A DNA stretch of 64,000 nucleotides from Sabulibacter ruber (GCF_017355955.1 NZ_JAFFID010000001.1:1922001-1986000); one strand, 5' to 3'; counted from the first letter of the stretch, positions 53,682-63,289 are shown. Made by a program: numbers and translations. The notes: a model not told the origin generated them from the sequence alone.

Positions 53682-55589
53682 CTAAGCCGGGCGCCCCAGC
53701 TTGGAGATATTGCGAGCCAGGATGACCAAGTCTGCATAAGGCGTGTAATCTTTGGCATAAACCACTTCCATCTGGCGGGCAACAGCCGGACTGATGCGGT
53801 TACTAGTTACCTTGTCTACCGGCGAAAGGATGGCGGGCTTGGAGTCTGGCGTGGCCGTGGCTTTGAGGCCCACCCACTGATACAGCCCGATGAGGTTGCC
53901 CAGGCAGTTCTTCAGAAACTGCTTTTTGCCTTTGATGCGCCAGATCAGGAACGGCGACACGGCCAGCAACAGTGCGCTCACCAGCGAGTTCAAGACCGCT
54001 TTGTTCCGGCGGTGGTACGGGTTGAGCAGGTTCACCTCAATGTGCAGCGCGTAATAGTCGCCGGGGGCGTTCTTGGACGAGCTCCCGATGATGTAGGTGC
54101 TGTTCTCGGGCAGAATCTTGAACTCCACGGCGCTGTTATGGATCTGCACCATCCACTCAATAATCTGGGAAACAGGCAAGTCCTTGCCGCAGAAAATCAG
54201 CTCATTGATTTTATAGATTTCGATGACTTCTTTGATCTGCCGCAAATCTGCCCCCGTGTGCTGTGGCTCCAGGTGCGCTACTGGTTCCTGGGCCCCGGCC
54301 TGCCGCAACAACGACGAAGCGCGTTTCACTTCCTTGCTACTACCCACCACCGCAATGCGCTTGGCTTTCTGCTCACCAAAGCGCCAATGCCCGTATTTGA
54401 TGTAGTGCCAGATCAGTCGCCAGAGGGTCATGCCTACCAAGCCAACCAGCACGGCTACCAGCAAATGTTTCTTATTGGTTTTTCCTACAATGCTCACCAC
54501 GCTGGAGAAGGCCATGAGCAAGATACTGCCCCACAGCATGCCCCGTACTAGCCAGTACAGGCGCGTGGGCCTGTCATAAGCACCGCTGAAGTAAGCCGCC
54601 CCCAACCAAACCCCAAAGTACGCCGCCCACATGGGAGAAACCTCTAACGAGAACGGATCTGGCACTACCTTCTCGCCTACCAACACGCCCAACGCCAGGC
54701 ACAGCCCATCCAGGAAGATAGGGAACACCCTCTGTACCGCCCTTGAAAGAAGCGCCACCCCGGCTCTCAAGTAAATCGCCAGTCTAATCAGGAAGGAATA
54801 AAGCCTGGCCTGACGACCGCTGAAATGCTTCTCGGCAAACACCATCATGGCCCGGTAGAACATGAACACGTAGTTCACGCTGGTTTTGCGGGTGCTTTCG
54901 CCTTTGTAATGGATGATGCGGGTGTGGGGGAAATAAATGACATCATAGCCGCCTTCCTTGATGCGGTAAGAGAGGTCTATGTCCTCGCCGTACATGAAGA
55001 AGTCCTCATCCAGCAGCCCTACTTTCTCCAGCGCCTCGGCCCGCATGAACATGAAGGCCCCGGCAAGGATGTCAATTTTATGCACCTCATCGCAGGACAG
55101 GTGACCTAAATGGTAACGGTTGAATACCCCCGATTTGGGAAACAGGGCGGCCAGCCCAAATACCTTGGAAAAAGCCACCCAAGGCGTAGGAAGCCCCCGT
55201 TTGGACTCAGGCAGGAATTTACCCGCTCCGTCCATCATTTTCACGCCCAACGCCCCGGCCTTTGGGTTGGCCTCCATGTACTGAAAACAGGCCAGAAACG
55301 TGTCTTCCTCCACCACCGTGTCTGGGTTGAGCAACAGCACGTATTTGCCCTGCGCCTGCCTAATGGCTTGGTTATTGGCTTTGGAGAACCCCAGGTTGTC
55401 TTTGTTGGCCATCAGGATGACCTCGGGGAAGCGCCGCCGCACCATCTCCACCGATCCGTCTACCGAGTTGTTGTCTACCACAAACACCTCTACCTGCAGC
55501 CCTCTCACGGCCTTCCTGACGGAAAGCAGGCATTGCTCCAGAAAATAGCTGACGTTGTAATTAACAATAATGACGGAGAGGTCTTTCAA
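53682..55589 (-). CDS. GT2 glycosyltransferase fused to a membrane/Rossmann module
   Basis: A 635-residue protein in two parts. Residues 1-265 are a family 2 glycosyltransferase of the rhamnosyltransferase-like group: SVIIVNYNVSYFLEQCL, VDNNSVDGSVEM, LNPDTVVEEDTF (the metal-binding DxD equivalent) and FFMYGEDIDLSYRIKEGGYDVIY. After several membrane helices (about 280-390) comes a Rossmann-like region, KRIAVVGSSKEVKRASSLLRQAG to EFKILPENSTYIIGSSS (about 410-520), similar to the N-terminal half of WcaJ/PglC-type polyprenyl-phosphate sugar transferases, then a short membrane segment. The catalytic sugar-transferase domain itself is not evident. It probably works on surface polysaccharide or lipid-linked sugars. 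Confidence 0.82.
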   Translation of the reverse strand: MKDLSVIIVNYNVSYFLEQCLLSVRKAVRGLQVEVFVVDNNSVDGSVEMVRRRFPEVILMANKDNLGFSKANNQAIRQAQGKYVLLLNPDTVVEEDTFLACFQYMEANPKAGALGVKMMDGAGKFLPESKRGLPTPWVAFSKVFGLAALFPKSGVFNRYHLGHLSCDEVHKIDILAGAFMFMRAEALEKVGLLDEDFFMYGEDIDLSYRIKEGGYDVIYFPHTRIIHYKGESTRKTSVNYVFMFYRAMMVFAEKHFSGRQARLYSFLIRLAIYLRAGVALLSRAVQRVFPIFLDGLCLALGVLVGEKVVPDPFSLEVSPMWAAYFGVWLGAAYFSGAYDRPTRLYWLVRGMLWGSILLMAFSSVVSIVGKTNKKHLLVAVLVGLVGMTLWRLIWHYIKYGHWRFGEQKAKRIAVVGSSKEVKRASSLLRQAGAQEPVAHLEPQHTGADLRQIKEVIEIYKINELIFCGKDLPVSQIIEWMVQIHNSAVEFKILPENSTYIIGSSSKNAPGDYYALHIEVNLLNPYHRRNKAVLNSLVSALLLAVSPFLIWRIKGKKQFLKNCLGNLIGLYQWVGLKATATPDSKPAILSPVDKVTSNRISPAVARQMEVVYAKDYTPYADLVILARNISKLGRPA

Positions 55590-55658
55590 GCAGGGTACCG
55601 TTGGAGTCTGTAGATGCTGGGGATTATGGTTGTAATTTCAGAAAAGAACTACAAACAT

Positions 55659-55685
55659 AAAAAAAGCAGGAACGAATGTTCCTGC
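55659..55685 (-). terminator. Intrinsic terminator of recR
   Basis: Stem GCAGGAAC / GTTCCTGC with a four-base loop and, on the minus strand, a run of seven T. The overlapping TATGTTTG (55659-55652) could be the promoter box of the glycosyltransferase gene. Confidence 0.75.
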
Positions 55686-55730
55686 CTTCTGCCCATTTCT
55701 GGTGTGTTTTCTGTAAAATAAGCCAAAAAC

Positions 55731-56339
55731 CTAGCTTTGGCTGTATGCGGTGCGGTCCAGGATACTGCGGCCCAGGGTAATCTCATCGGTGTATTCCAGT
55801 TCGCCGCCCACGGGTACGCCCCGCGCGATGCTGGAGATACGGGCCGGATAATCTTTCAATTTTCTGGTCAGGTAAAACGCCGTGGTGTCTCCTTCCATGG
55901 TAGGGCTAAGGGCCAGGATGATTTCCTTTACCTCAGAAGTAGGCAACCGCTCAATCAACGACTGGATGTGCAGGTCTGAGGGGCCAACGCCTTCCAGCGG
56001 AGAGATCACGCCGCCCAGCACGTGGTACAGGCCTTTGTACTGCGCCGTGTTCTCAATAGCGATCACATCGCGCATGTCGCTCACCACGCAGAGCAAACTA
56101 CGGTCGCGGAGCGGATTGGCGCAGATGCCGCATACCTCAGTGTCTGAGATGTTATGGCAGGTTTTACAATACCTGATGCCGGTACGCATGCGCACCAGCG
56201 ACTCAGAAAGTTGTTTGGTATCTTCGGTTTCGGCTTTGAGCAAGTGTAATACCAAGCGCAGGGCCGTTTTCTTGCCTACGCCAGGTAACTTGGCCAACTC
56301 ATCTACCGCGTTTTCAATCAGTTTGGAAGGAAAATTCAT
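55731..56339 (-). CDS. recR: Recombination mediator protein RecR
   Basis: RecR acts with RecO and RecF to load RecA at gaps. The 202-residue protein has the N-terminal helix-hairpin-helix LAKLPGVGKKTALRLVLHLL, a four-Cys zinc finger YCKTCHNISDTEVCGICANP, the Toprim motif LCVVSDMRDVIAIENTAQYKGLYHVLGG and the final GVPVGGELEYTDEITLGRSI. Length is standard. It follows clpS by 16 bases, so the two genes form an operon. Confidence 0.97.
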   Translation of the reverse strand: MNFPSKLIENAVDELAKLPGVGKKTALRLVLHLLKAETEDTKQLSESLVRMRTGIRYCKTCHNISDTEVCGICANPLRDRSLLCVVSDMRDVIAIENTAQYKGLYHVLGGVISPLEGVGPSDLHIQSLIERLPTSEVKEIILALSPTMEGDTTAFYLTRKLKDYPARISSIARGVPVGGELEYTDEITLGRSILDRTAYSQS

Positions 56340-56355
56340 CCAGTTAATTCAGGGT

Positions 56356-56637
56356 TTAAACGATATCCGCTGAGATACCCCGGTCGTGGATGGCGGTGCA
56401 CATGGTCAGCAGCTCGGTGAAAGTACCCAGCTTCACGGTGCATTTCCCTTTGTAGTGGATCAACATGGTACACTGCTCGGCCTGCTCCTGTGTGTGGCGG
56501 CAGACCTGCACCAAGGTATTAATCACGTGCTCAAACGTATTTACGTCGTCGTTGTACACCACCAGCTCCCGCATGTCAGTGGTCTCCTCCAACAACAGCA
56601 CGTCTTCCTGCTCCAGAATTTCGGTTAGAATGTCCAT
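56356..56637 (-). CDS. clpS: ATP-dependent Clp protease adaptor ClpS
   Basis: A 93-residue adaptor that delivers N-end-rule substrates to ClpAP. It has the conserved LVVYNDDVNTFEHVINTL (the NDD..T segment lines the substrate pocket), VQVCRHTQEQAEQCTMLIHYKGKCTV and a helical C-terminus. The length agrees with the family. A promoter box sits directly upstream, and recR follows in the same operon. Confidence 0.9.
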   Translation of the reverse strand: MDILTEILEQEDVLLLEETTDMRELVVYNDDVNTFEHVINTLVQVCRHTQEQAEQCTMLIHYKGKCTVKLGTFTELLTMCTAIHDRGISADIV

Positions 56638-56641
56638 AACG

Positions 56642-56649
56642 CAAAATTA
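56642..56649 (-). promoter_or_regulatory. -7 promoter box of clpS-recR
   Basis: TAATTTTG on the minus strand, ending four bases before the clpS ATG, the same geometry as at hemE. No -33 TTG at the normal distance. Confidence 0.45.
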
Positions 56650-56829
56650 AGCAATTAACATGAGTATAGGAAGCTCCTCTGCTCCGGTCTCAGCAAAAGT
56701 AAAACAGCTAAAAAACGCCTCTTGTTCCTGAAAAATGGGTAGTTTAGCCTAATTTTTGATTGTACTACCGGCCTTTGAATTTGGTTTACTTTTCCGTTTT
56801 GAGGCCTGAATTTTTCATTGTACCCTGAT

Positions 56830-58986
56830 ATGACGCATAAACAACCGCTTGCCGGGCTCCTGCTGCTCTGGCTTTCGTTTCTGGGCTCTTTTTCGGTAAT
56901 GGCGCAGCAAAAGACGCTTACCGTAGAGGATGCTTTCCAGAATCCTTCCCTCACCCCCGCCAACCTTCGCCAGCTCACCTGGGTGCCCGGCACCAACGAG
57001 TACAGTTACGTAAGTGACCGCTACGACCAGCTTCTGCGCGGCTCCATTAAAGGCAATACTCAGGTCATCTTAACCGCCACCGACCTGAGTGCTGCCCTGG
57101 AGAAAGCCGGAGCCAGCAAAGTTTCCACCGTGAATGGTTTGCAGTGGCTTAACGGCCAGGAAGTTCTCCTGAACCAGAAAGGCACCGTGTACCGCTACAA
57201 CGTGCAAACCAAAACTGGTCAAGCTTTTTACAAACTGGATGCCGCCGCCGAGAACGTAGACTTTGCCCCCAACAAGCAACGCGCCGCCTATACCAAAGCG
57301 CAGGACCTGTTTATCTCCCAGCCCGGCAAAGAGAACGTGCCCATCACGCAGGAAACCAACCCCGAGATTGTGAACGGACAGGCGGCCCACCGCTCTGAGT
57401 TCGGGATCACGAAGGGTACGTTCTGGAGCCCCAGCGGCAACAGCCTGGCGTTTTACCGCATGGACCAGACCATGGTCACCGATTACCCGCTGGTAAGCAT
57501 TGACCAGATGCCCGCCAAACTCAACAACATCAAGTACCCCATGGCGGGCGGCAAAAGCCACCACGTGACCGTGGGCGTGTACAACGTGGCCTCTGGCAAA
57601 ACCATCTTCCTGAAGACCGGCGAGCCCGCCGAGCAGTACCTCACCAACCTGACCTGGAGCCCCGACGAGAAACACATCTACCTGGCCGTGGTGAACCGCG
57701 CCCAGAACCACATGTGGCTGAACCAGTACGATGCCGCCACCGGTGCCTTCGTGAAAACCTTGTTTGAGGAGCAGAACGAGAAATGGGTAGAGCCCGAGCA
57801 CCCGCTGTACTTTGTGCCGGGCAGAACTGACCAATTCGTGTGGATTAGTGAGCGCGACGGCTTCAACCACCTGTACCTCTACAACACCAATGGCCAACTC
57901 ATCCGCCAGTTGACCAAAGGCGAGTGGGTGGTGACGGATTTGGTGGGTTTTGACAAAAACGGCCGCGAAACGTACTACACTTCCACCGCCGAAAGCCCGC
58001 TGGAGCGCCACTTGTATGCCGTAGAACTGAGCACCGGCCGCACTGGTAGACTCACCCAGGGAAGCGGCGTGCACAACATCAGCTTCGGGCCCACCAGCCA
58101 GTACTTCATTGATAACTACAGCAGCCCGGTAACCCCGCGCACCATCCGCATCCTGGACACCGATGCCGGGAAAGTGGCCAAAACCTTGCTGGTGGCGCAA
58201 AATCCGCTGCTGGACTACAAACTAGGCGAGACCACCATTTTTCCCATCAAGGCCGAGGACGGTACCGATCTTTTCTGCCGCATGATCACGCCGCCCAACT
58301 TTGATGAGAAAAAGAAATACCCGGTGGTGGTGTACGTGTACGGCGGTCCGCACGCCCAAATGATCACCAACAGCTGGCTGGGCGGCTCTAACCTCTGGAT
58401 GCAGCTGATGGCCCAGAAAGGCTACATTGTGTTCACCCTGGACAACCGCGGCTCGGCCGATAGAGGTCGGGCGTTTGAGCAGGCCATCTTCCGGCAGGTA
58501 GGCACCCCCGAGGTAAGCGACCAACTGAAAGGCGTGGAATACCTCAAGGGCCTGCCTTACGTAGATGCGTCTCGCCTGGGCGTACACGGCTGGAGCTACG
58601 GTGGCTTCATGACCACTTCGTTAATGCTGAAACACCCCGATGTGTTCAAAGTAGGCATCGCCGGTGGTCCCGTCATTGACTGGCGCCTCTATGAAATCAT
58701 GTACACCGAGCGCTACATGGACACGCCCCAGGAAAACCCGCAGGGCTACGAAAAAGCCAACCTGCTCAACTACGTGAAAAACCTGAAAGGCAAACTGCTC
58801 ATGATCCACGGCACCGTTGACGATGTGGTGGTATGGCAACACAGCCAGGCCTTCCTCAAGAAAGCCGTAGACGAAGGTGTTCTGCTGGATTACTTCGTGT
58901 ACCCGGGCCACCCGCATAACGTGATGGGCAAAGACCGCGTGCACCTGTACAAGAAAGTGACGCAGTACTTTGATGAGCATTTGTAA
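56830..58986 (+). CDS. Dipeptidyl-peptidase IV-like S9 peptidase, exported
   Basis: A 718-residue serine peptidase that removes Xaa-Pro dipeptides in the periplasm or outside. The signal peptide ends near VMAQQK; a beta-propeller domain (about 60-460) precedes an alpha/beta-hydrolase domain. The catalytic triad is Ser589 (GWSYGGF), Asp665 (HGTVDD) and His696 (GHPHNV). The propeller ends near RTIRILDTDAG, and LTQGSGVHNISFG is typical of DPP-IV. The ATG at 56830 is preferred to the TTG at 56818. It is convergent with another S9 peptidase gene, from which it is separated by a long terminator. Confidence 0.93.
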   Translation: MTHKQPLAGLLLLWLSFLGSFSVMAQQKTLTVEDAFQNPSLTPANLRQLTWVPGTNEYSYVSDRYDQLLRGSIKGNTQVILTATDLSAALEKAGASKVSTVNGLQWLNGQEVLLNQKGTVYRYNVQTKTGQAFYKLDAAAENVDFAPNKQRAAYTKAQDLFISQPGKENVPITQETNPEIVNGQAAHRSEFGITKGTFWSPSGNSLAFYRMDQTMVTDYPLVSIDQMPAKLNNIKYPMAGGKSHHVTVGVYNVASGKTIFLKTGEPAEQYLTNLTWSPDEKHIYLAVVNRAQNHMWLNQYDAATGAFVKTLFEEQNEKWVEPEHPLYFVPGRTDQFVWISERDGFNHLYLYNTNGQLIRQLTKGEWVVTDLVGFDKNGRETYYTSTAESPLERHLYAVELSTGRTGRLTQGSGVHNISFGPTSQYFIDNYSSPVTPRTIRILDTDAGKVAKTLLVAQNPLLDYKLGETTIFPIKAEDGTDLFCRMITPPNFDEKKKYPVVVYVYGGPHAQMITNSWLGGSNLWMQLMAQKGYIVFTLDNRGSADRGRAFEQAIFRQVGTPEVSDQLKGVEYLKGLPYVDASRLGVHGWSYGGFMTTSLMLKHPDVFKVGIAGGPVIDWRLYEIMYTERYMDTPQENPQGYEKANLLNYVKNLKGKLLMIHGTVDDVVVWQHSQAFLKKAVDEGVLLDYFVYPGHPHNVMGKDRVHLYKKVTQYFDEHL

Positions 58987-58996
58987 AAGAGAGAGC

Positions 58997-59032
58997 GTTT
59001 TAGCCTTCCTTTCTGAAAAACAGCCCTAAAAC
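58997..59032 (+). repeat. Dispersed palindrome copy overlapping a terminator
   Basis: GTTTTAGCCTTCCTTT and AAAAACAGCCCTAAAAC around CTGA. Its right arm is also the left arm of the 28-base terminator at 59017-59080, so the two structures exclude each other. Confidence 0.7.
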
Positions 59033-59080
59033 AGAAGCCCACCTCATGAGTAAGGTGGGCTTCTGTTTTAGGGCTGTTTT
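59017..59080. terminator. Perfect 28-base-pair bidirectional terminator
   Basis: Arms 59017-59044 and 59053-59080 are fully complementary with an eight-base loop (CATGAGTA). The arm begins AAAACAGCCCTAAAAC, which is the right half of the dispersed palindrome. It lies between two convergent peptidase genes. Confidence 0.92.
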
Positions 59081-59095
59081 CTTATATAAAAACTT

Positions 59096-61180
59096 TTACT
59101 GGCTATCCAACATCTGCATGATGAAGCCAAACTTTTCGGCCTTCTCATTAAACCTTGAGGACCGGGTAACTCCACCTTGGTGTCCGGCGTTGGCTGTTAC
59201 CCTGAGCAGAATTGGGTTCTTTTGCGCTTTTCTGCTCTGCAAACGAGCCGCAAACTTGTAAGAATGGAAAGGAGGCACCCGCTCATCATTTTCAGAGGTC
59301 ATGATGAGCATGGCTGGATAATTTACCTCTTCCTTGATGTTGTGGTAAGGAGAGTAGCCTTGCAGGCGCAGAAAACCATCGTTGTTGGCCACGGTTCCAT
59401 ACTCATCGGTATGCCAGTGCCCAACCGTGAACTTCTCAAACCGGATCATATCCAGCGGAGCCACCACCGGTACCACCGCTTTGAATAGATCAGGTCGCTG
59501 GATGGCCGCCGCGGCTACTACTAATCCGCCGTTAGAGGCACCGGTGATCGCCAATTTACTGGGTGAGGTGTACCCGCTTTTAATCAGGTATTCGGCTGCT
59601 GAAATAAAATCATCAAAGGAATTCTGTTTTCTGGCTCCTCTACCCTGTCTTGCCCAATCAGCGCCCAGGTCACCGCCTCCTCTGATGTTAGCAAAGGCGT
59701 ACACACCTCCTTTTTTGATAAAATAAACCACCCCAGGATCAAACGAAGGTTGTTCTATCACTCCAAATCCTCCATAGGCCTCCAGAATGACCGGGTTCTT
59801 ACCATCCAATTTGAGCCCTTTCTCATACACCAGAATCATGGGAATTTTGGTCCCGTCCTTGCCTGAGAATTCTACCTCTTTGTATTCAATCCCCTCGGTT
59901 AAGAAGTTGATGGTAGTTTGCCTGAACACTTTCCGCTCAAAATTGGCTACGTTGAAATTGTACACCACCGGCGGCAGCGTGTAAGAGCCATAATGAAACA
60001 GTAGCTCCTGATCCTGGGCAGCGCCCCTGAAACCTCCTACCGATGTTCCCACTGGCATTTCAAGGTTATACAGGGGTTTGCCTTCGTAGGAAAACACAGA
60101 GATGATGGGTCTTTGATTGGATTGGTATACGGTGATGAGTTTATCCTGCAAAGGCGTGGCATCCAGTAACACTGCCTTGGAAAAGCCCGGGGAAATAGTA
60201 TTCCACTTCAAGGGGTTAGCCGGGTCAATCTCCACCACACTGCCCGTATTTGAATCAACGCCGGTGGCGGCAATAAACTTACCGTTTCGGGCATCCAGAA
60301 TATTCACTGTATAGGTAAGATTGGTAAGCAGGGGCTTTAAAGTGGGTTGAGCAGCCTGATAGTCTATGTAGAAGATATTTCTTTTTCCTGCCTGCTCGTT
60401 TTTCTCTTTCAGGATGAAAAAGCGTTCATCAGAGGTTGTGAGGAAATCAAATTCAATGGCGGGGTTCTGGCGCTCAAAAATAAGTTTGTCTTCAGACTGG
60501 CTTGTGCCCACTTTATGGTAATACACCTTCTGCCCAAGGGTTTTCCCCAGGGCATCTTCCCTTTTGAAAGTAGAGTAGAAGAAACCATTGTCTTTCCAGG
60601 CCAGGTTGGAGAATTTCACATTCACCAGGTGGTCTTTTAACTGTACCGCATCTTTCATGGAAACCACGTGCACCTCTGCCCAGTCACTACCGTTCCTGCT
60701 GAACTGATACGCCAGCAACTCAGAGTCTTTGGAGAGCGCATATCCTTCTATAGAGATATTTTCCTTTTTGGAAATATAATTGGGGTCTACCAGCACACGG
60801 GGATTGTCAATGAGTGAAGACTGGTAAAAGAGAGCCGGTACTGCCAGGGAGTTGTACGTCCCGTATTGGAAATAATACTTACCAGCTTTTTGGGGATAAT
60901 CAAATCTGGTGTACCCAAATTTGTTCAGCATTTCCAGGGTGTTGTATTTGAACTCTACCTTCGTTAGAAACTTGTTGGAAAGCTTTCTCTGGGACTCCAG
61001 CCAAACATTGACATCGGGTCCGTTTAGTTCTTCCAGCCAGCGGTACTCATCTTTGACTTTGTACTTCTCATGATACGTATCAGCGATTTCTACTTTCCTG
61101 GAAACCGGGTACTCAAATTCCTGGGCAAAGGCGTTTCCAAGCCACAAAAAGGTTACTACTAAAGCGTATAAGTGCTTCAT
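59096..61180 (-). CDS. Prolyl oligopeptidase family serine peptidase (S9A), exported
   Basis: A 694-residue exported peptidase that cuts after proline in short peptides. After a signal peptide (1-19, GNAFAQ) comes the short N-terminal stretch DTYHEKYKVKDEYRWLE, common to the family, a seven-blade propeller, and the hydrolase domain. The triad is Ser549 (GASNGG), Asp632 (ENDERVPPFHSYKF) and His667 (AGHQGG). The block FANIRGGGDLGADWARQGRGARKQNSFDD is characteristic. Length matches the family. Confidence 0.95.
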   Translation of the reverse strand: MKHLYALVVTFLWLGNAFAQEFEYPVSRKVEIADTYHEKYKVKDEYRWLEELNGPDVNVWLESQRKLSNKFLTKVEFKYNTLEMLNKFGYTRFDYPQKAGKYYFQYGTYNSLAVPALFYQSSLIDNPRVLVDPNYISKKENISIEGYALSKDSELLAYQFSRNGSDWAEVHVVSMKDAVQLKDHLVNVKFSNLAWKDNGFFYSTFKREDALGKTLGQKVYYHKVGTSQSEDKLIFERQNPAIEFDFLTTSDERFFILKEKNEQAGKRNIFYIDYQAAQPTLKPLLTNLTYTVNILDARNGKFIAATGVDSNTGSVVEIDPANPLKWNTISPGFSKAVLLDATPLQDKLITVYQSNQRPIISVFSYEGKPLYNLEMPVGTSVGGFRGAAQDQELLFHYGSYTLPPVVYNFNVANFERKVFRQTTINFLTEGIEYKEVEFSGKDGTKIPMILVYEKGLKLDGKNPVILEAYGGFGVIEQPSFDPGVVYFIKKGGVYAFANIRGGGDLGADWARQGRGARKQNSFDDFISAAEYLIKSGYTSPSKLAITGASNGGLVVAAAAIQRPDLFKAVVPVVAPLDMIRFEKFTVGHWHTDEYGTVANNDGFLRLQGYSPYHNIKEEVNYPAMLIMTSENDERVPPFHSYKFAARLQSRKAQKNPILLRVTANAGHQGGVTRSSRFNEKAEKFGFIMQMLDSQ

Positions 61181-61582
61181 TTTAAAATGTGTGATAAATA
61201 TAATTTGGGAGATGTTATGCTATTTCCAGAGGTGGGATGAAAGGGGGAAGTTAATATCTTAATAAAGAGCCTTTGGTTTTCCGCGTCTGTGCAGGAAAGA
61301 CAAAGCCAAAAGTAAACCATATCTCTAAGCCATTCAAAAAGAATGCATTCAAAATTTTTATAAACTTGCTGATGTTAACTGAATGTAAATAACCTTAATA
61401 TTTTCAAGCAGCCTGTTGAAATCTCTACGTACAGGCATGAATACGCTGCCTATTATTTCTAATTTTGAATACCGCTAGTAAGGTGATTCTTCAAAAGAAA
61501 CGCAACAGCATTTTTAAGCTCATTTTAGAAAATCAGGTAAAAAACAACCTCTGCTTAATGATTGATCTTTAATAATTCAGAT
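61181..61582. other. Gap upstream of the two exported peptidase genes
   Basis: A 402-base divergent spacer, AT-rich in its centre. A degenerate copy of the dispersed palindrome lies at about 61268-61306. The open frame of the M28 gene extends back to a TTG at 61562 but the ATG at 61583 is preferred. I see no clear promoter box. Confidence 0.4.
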
Positions 61583-63280
61583 ATGCTTAAACGATTTCAT
61601 TCCTGGGCTATTCCGCTCAGTGTAGGCCTTTTCTCCGCTTGCCAGTCCACCGGTCCGCAGAATACGGCTGCTGTCAACAATACTACTTCCGCTACAACGG
61701 AGGCACCGGTTGCGCGTGAAGTGCGGGTGACGGAAGACAGCTACCGTACCTATGTGACTGCGCTGGCGTCTGATGCCATGGAGGGCCGTAAGCCGTTCAC
61801 CAACGGCGAGAAGAAAACCCTCGCGTACCTGGAGCAGGAAGCCAAGGCACTGGGTCTGGAACCGGGTAACGGTACCAGCTATTTGCAGGAAGTGCCCATG
61901 GTGGAAATCACCTCTGCCCCTGCTCAGACCATGACCGTGAAAGGCAAAAAGTCCATGACGTTGAAAGGCTTGGAAGACTACGTGATCTGGGCCAGACGCC
62001 CCGAGGAGAATGTCTCCATCAAAGACAGCGAGCTGGTGTTTGCCGGGTTCGGGATTGTGGCACCGGAATATAACTGGAACGACTACGCCGGGCTCAACGT
62101 GAAAGACAAAGTAGTGGTGGTGCTGGTGAGCGATCCTGGGTTCTATTCTTCAGACACTACCTTCTTCAAAGGCCGCACCATGACGTATTATGGCCGCTGG
62201 ACCTACAAACTGGAGGAAGCCGCCCGCCAGGGAGCCAAGGGCTGCCTCATTGTGCACGCCACCGAGCCCGCCGGCTACGGCTTCAAAGTGGTGCAGAACA
62301 ACTGGAACACCTCCAAGTTCTACCTCGACCCCAAGGGCAAGGACGCCTACCGCTGCGCCATGGAAGGCTGGATCACCACGCCTGTTGCCGAGAAGCTCTT
62401 CGCTGCGGCCGGCAAGAACTTCCAGACGGAACTGCAGCGGGCCGCTAAACCCGGCTTCAAAGGAAACGCACTGGGCCTGACCGTGAGCACCTCCCTCAAA
62501 GCCAAAGTTCGGTATGACAAATCCTACAACTTCATTGCGAAGATCAGCGGAAGCAAACAACCCGAGGAAGCCATTGTGTACTCGGCGCACTGGGATCACC
62601 TGGGCATCGGGAAGAAAAACGAGCAGAACGACAGCATCTACAACGGCGCCGCCGATAATGCCAGCGGAACCGCCGGTTTGTTGGCTGTAGCCAAGGCGTT
62701 CCAGGCGCAAGGACAGAAACCCGATAGAACCGTGGTATTCCTTTCCGTGACCGCCGAGGAGCAAGGTTTGTTGGGCTCACAGTTCTACGCCGAGAACCCC
62801 ACCTTTCCCAAAGAGAAAACCGTGGCCAACCTCAACATGGACATGCTCAACCCCTACGGCACCACCAAAGACATCGTGCTCATTGGCATAGGGCAGTCTG
62901 AGTTGGAAGAAATTTTAGCTGAGGAAGCGCAGAAAGAGGGCCGCTACATTGCGCGTGACCCCAACCCCGAAGCCGGCCTGTACTACCGCTCAGACCACTT
63001 CAACTTCGCGAAGATGGGCATTCCGGCGTTGTTCACCGGCATGGGCATTGACCACGTGCAACTGGGCAAAGCCGAGGGCAAAAAGCTCTTGGACAACTTC
63101 ACCGCCAACGTTTACCACAAACCCAACGACGAGGTGAACGCCGCTTTCAAAACGGACGGTGCCGCCGCCGATCTGCAGTTGCTGTACCAGGTGGGCAAAC
63201 GCCTGGCTTTCTCCAACCAGTGGCCGCAATGGAAAGCCGGTTCTGAGTTCAAGGCCGTGCGGGACCAGTACATGAAATAA
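61583..63280 (+). CDS. M28-family zinc aminopeptidase lipoprotein
   Basis: A 565-residue lipoprotein peptidase (signal ending LFSAC, Cys17) of the M28 group, which removes amino acids from peptide N-termini with two zinc ions. A protease-associated (PA) domain (about 140-270) interrupts the region before the catalytic fold. Ligands and catalytic residues are His336 and Asp358 (AHWDH and GAADNASG), Glu392/Glu393 (TAEEQG), Asp420 (NLNMDML) and His472 (SDHFNF). The arrangement is standard. Together with the two S9 enzymes it would help degrade extracellular or periplasmic peptides. Confidence 0.93.
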   Translation: MLKRFHSWAIPLSVGLFSACQSTGPQNTAAVNNTTSATTEAPVAREVRVTEDSYRTYVTALASDAMEGRKPFTNGEKKTLAYLEQEAKALGLEPGNGTSYLQEVPMVEITSAPAQTMTVKGKKSMTLKGLEDYVIWARRPEENVSIKDSELVFAGFGIVAPEYNWNDYAGLNVKDKVVVVLVSDPGFYSSDTTFFKGRTMTYYGRWTYKLEEAARQGAKGCLIVHATEPAGYGFKVVQNNWNTSKFYLDPKGKDAYRCAMEGWITTPVAEKLFAAAGKNFQTELQRAAKPGFKGNALGLTVSTSLKAKVRYDKSYNFIAKISGSKQPEEAIVYSAHWDHLGIGKKNEQNDSIYNGAADNASGTAGLLAVAKAFQAQGQKPDRTVVFLSVTAEEQGLLGSQFYAENPTFPKEKTVANLNMDMLNPYGTTKDIVLIGIGQSELEEILAEEAQKEGRYIARDPNPEAGLYYRSDHFNFAKMGIPALFTGMGIDHVQLGKAEGKKLLDNFTANVYHKPNDEVNAAFKTDGAAADLQLLYQVGKRLAFSNQWPQWKAGSEFKAVRDQYMK

Positions 63281-63289
63281 TATTTGTTT

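Noticed and set aside
57070..58200. 376-residue minus-strand open frame
   Set aside because: Antisense to the DPP-IV-like gene, without a domain or signal.
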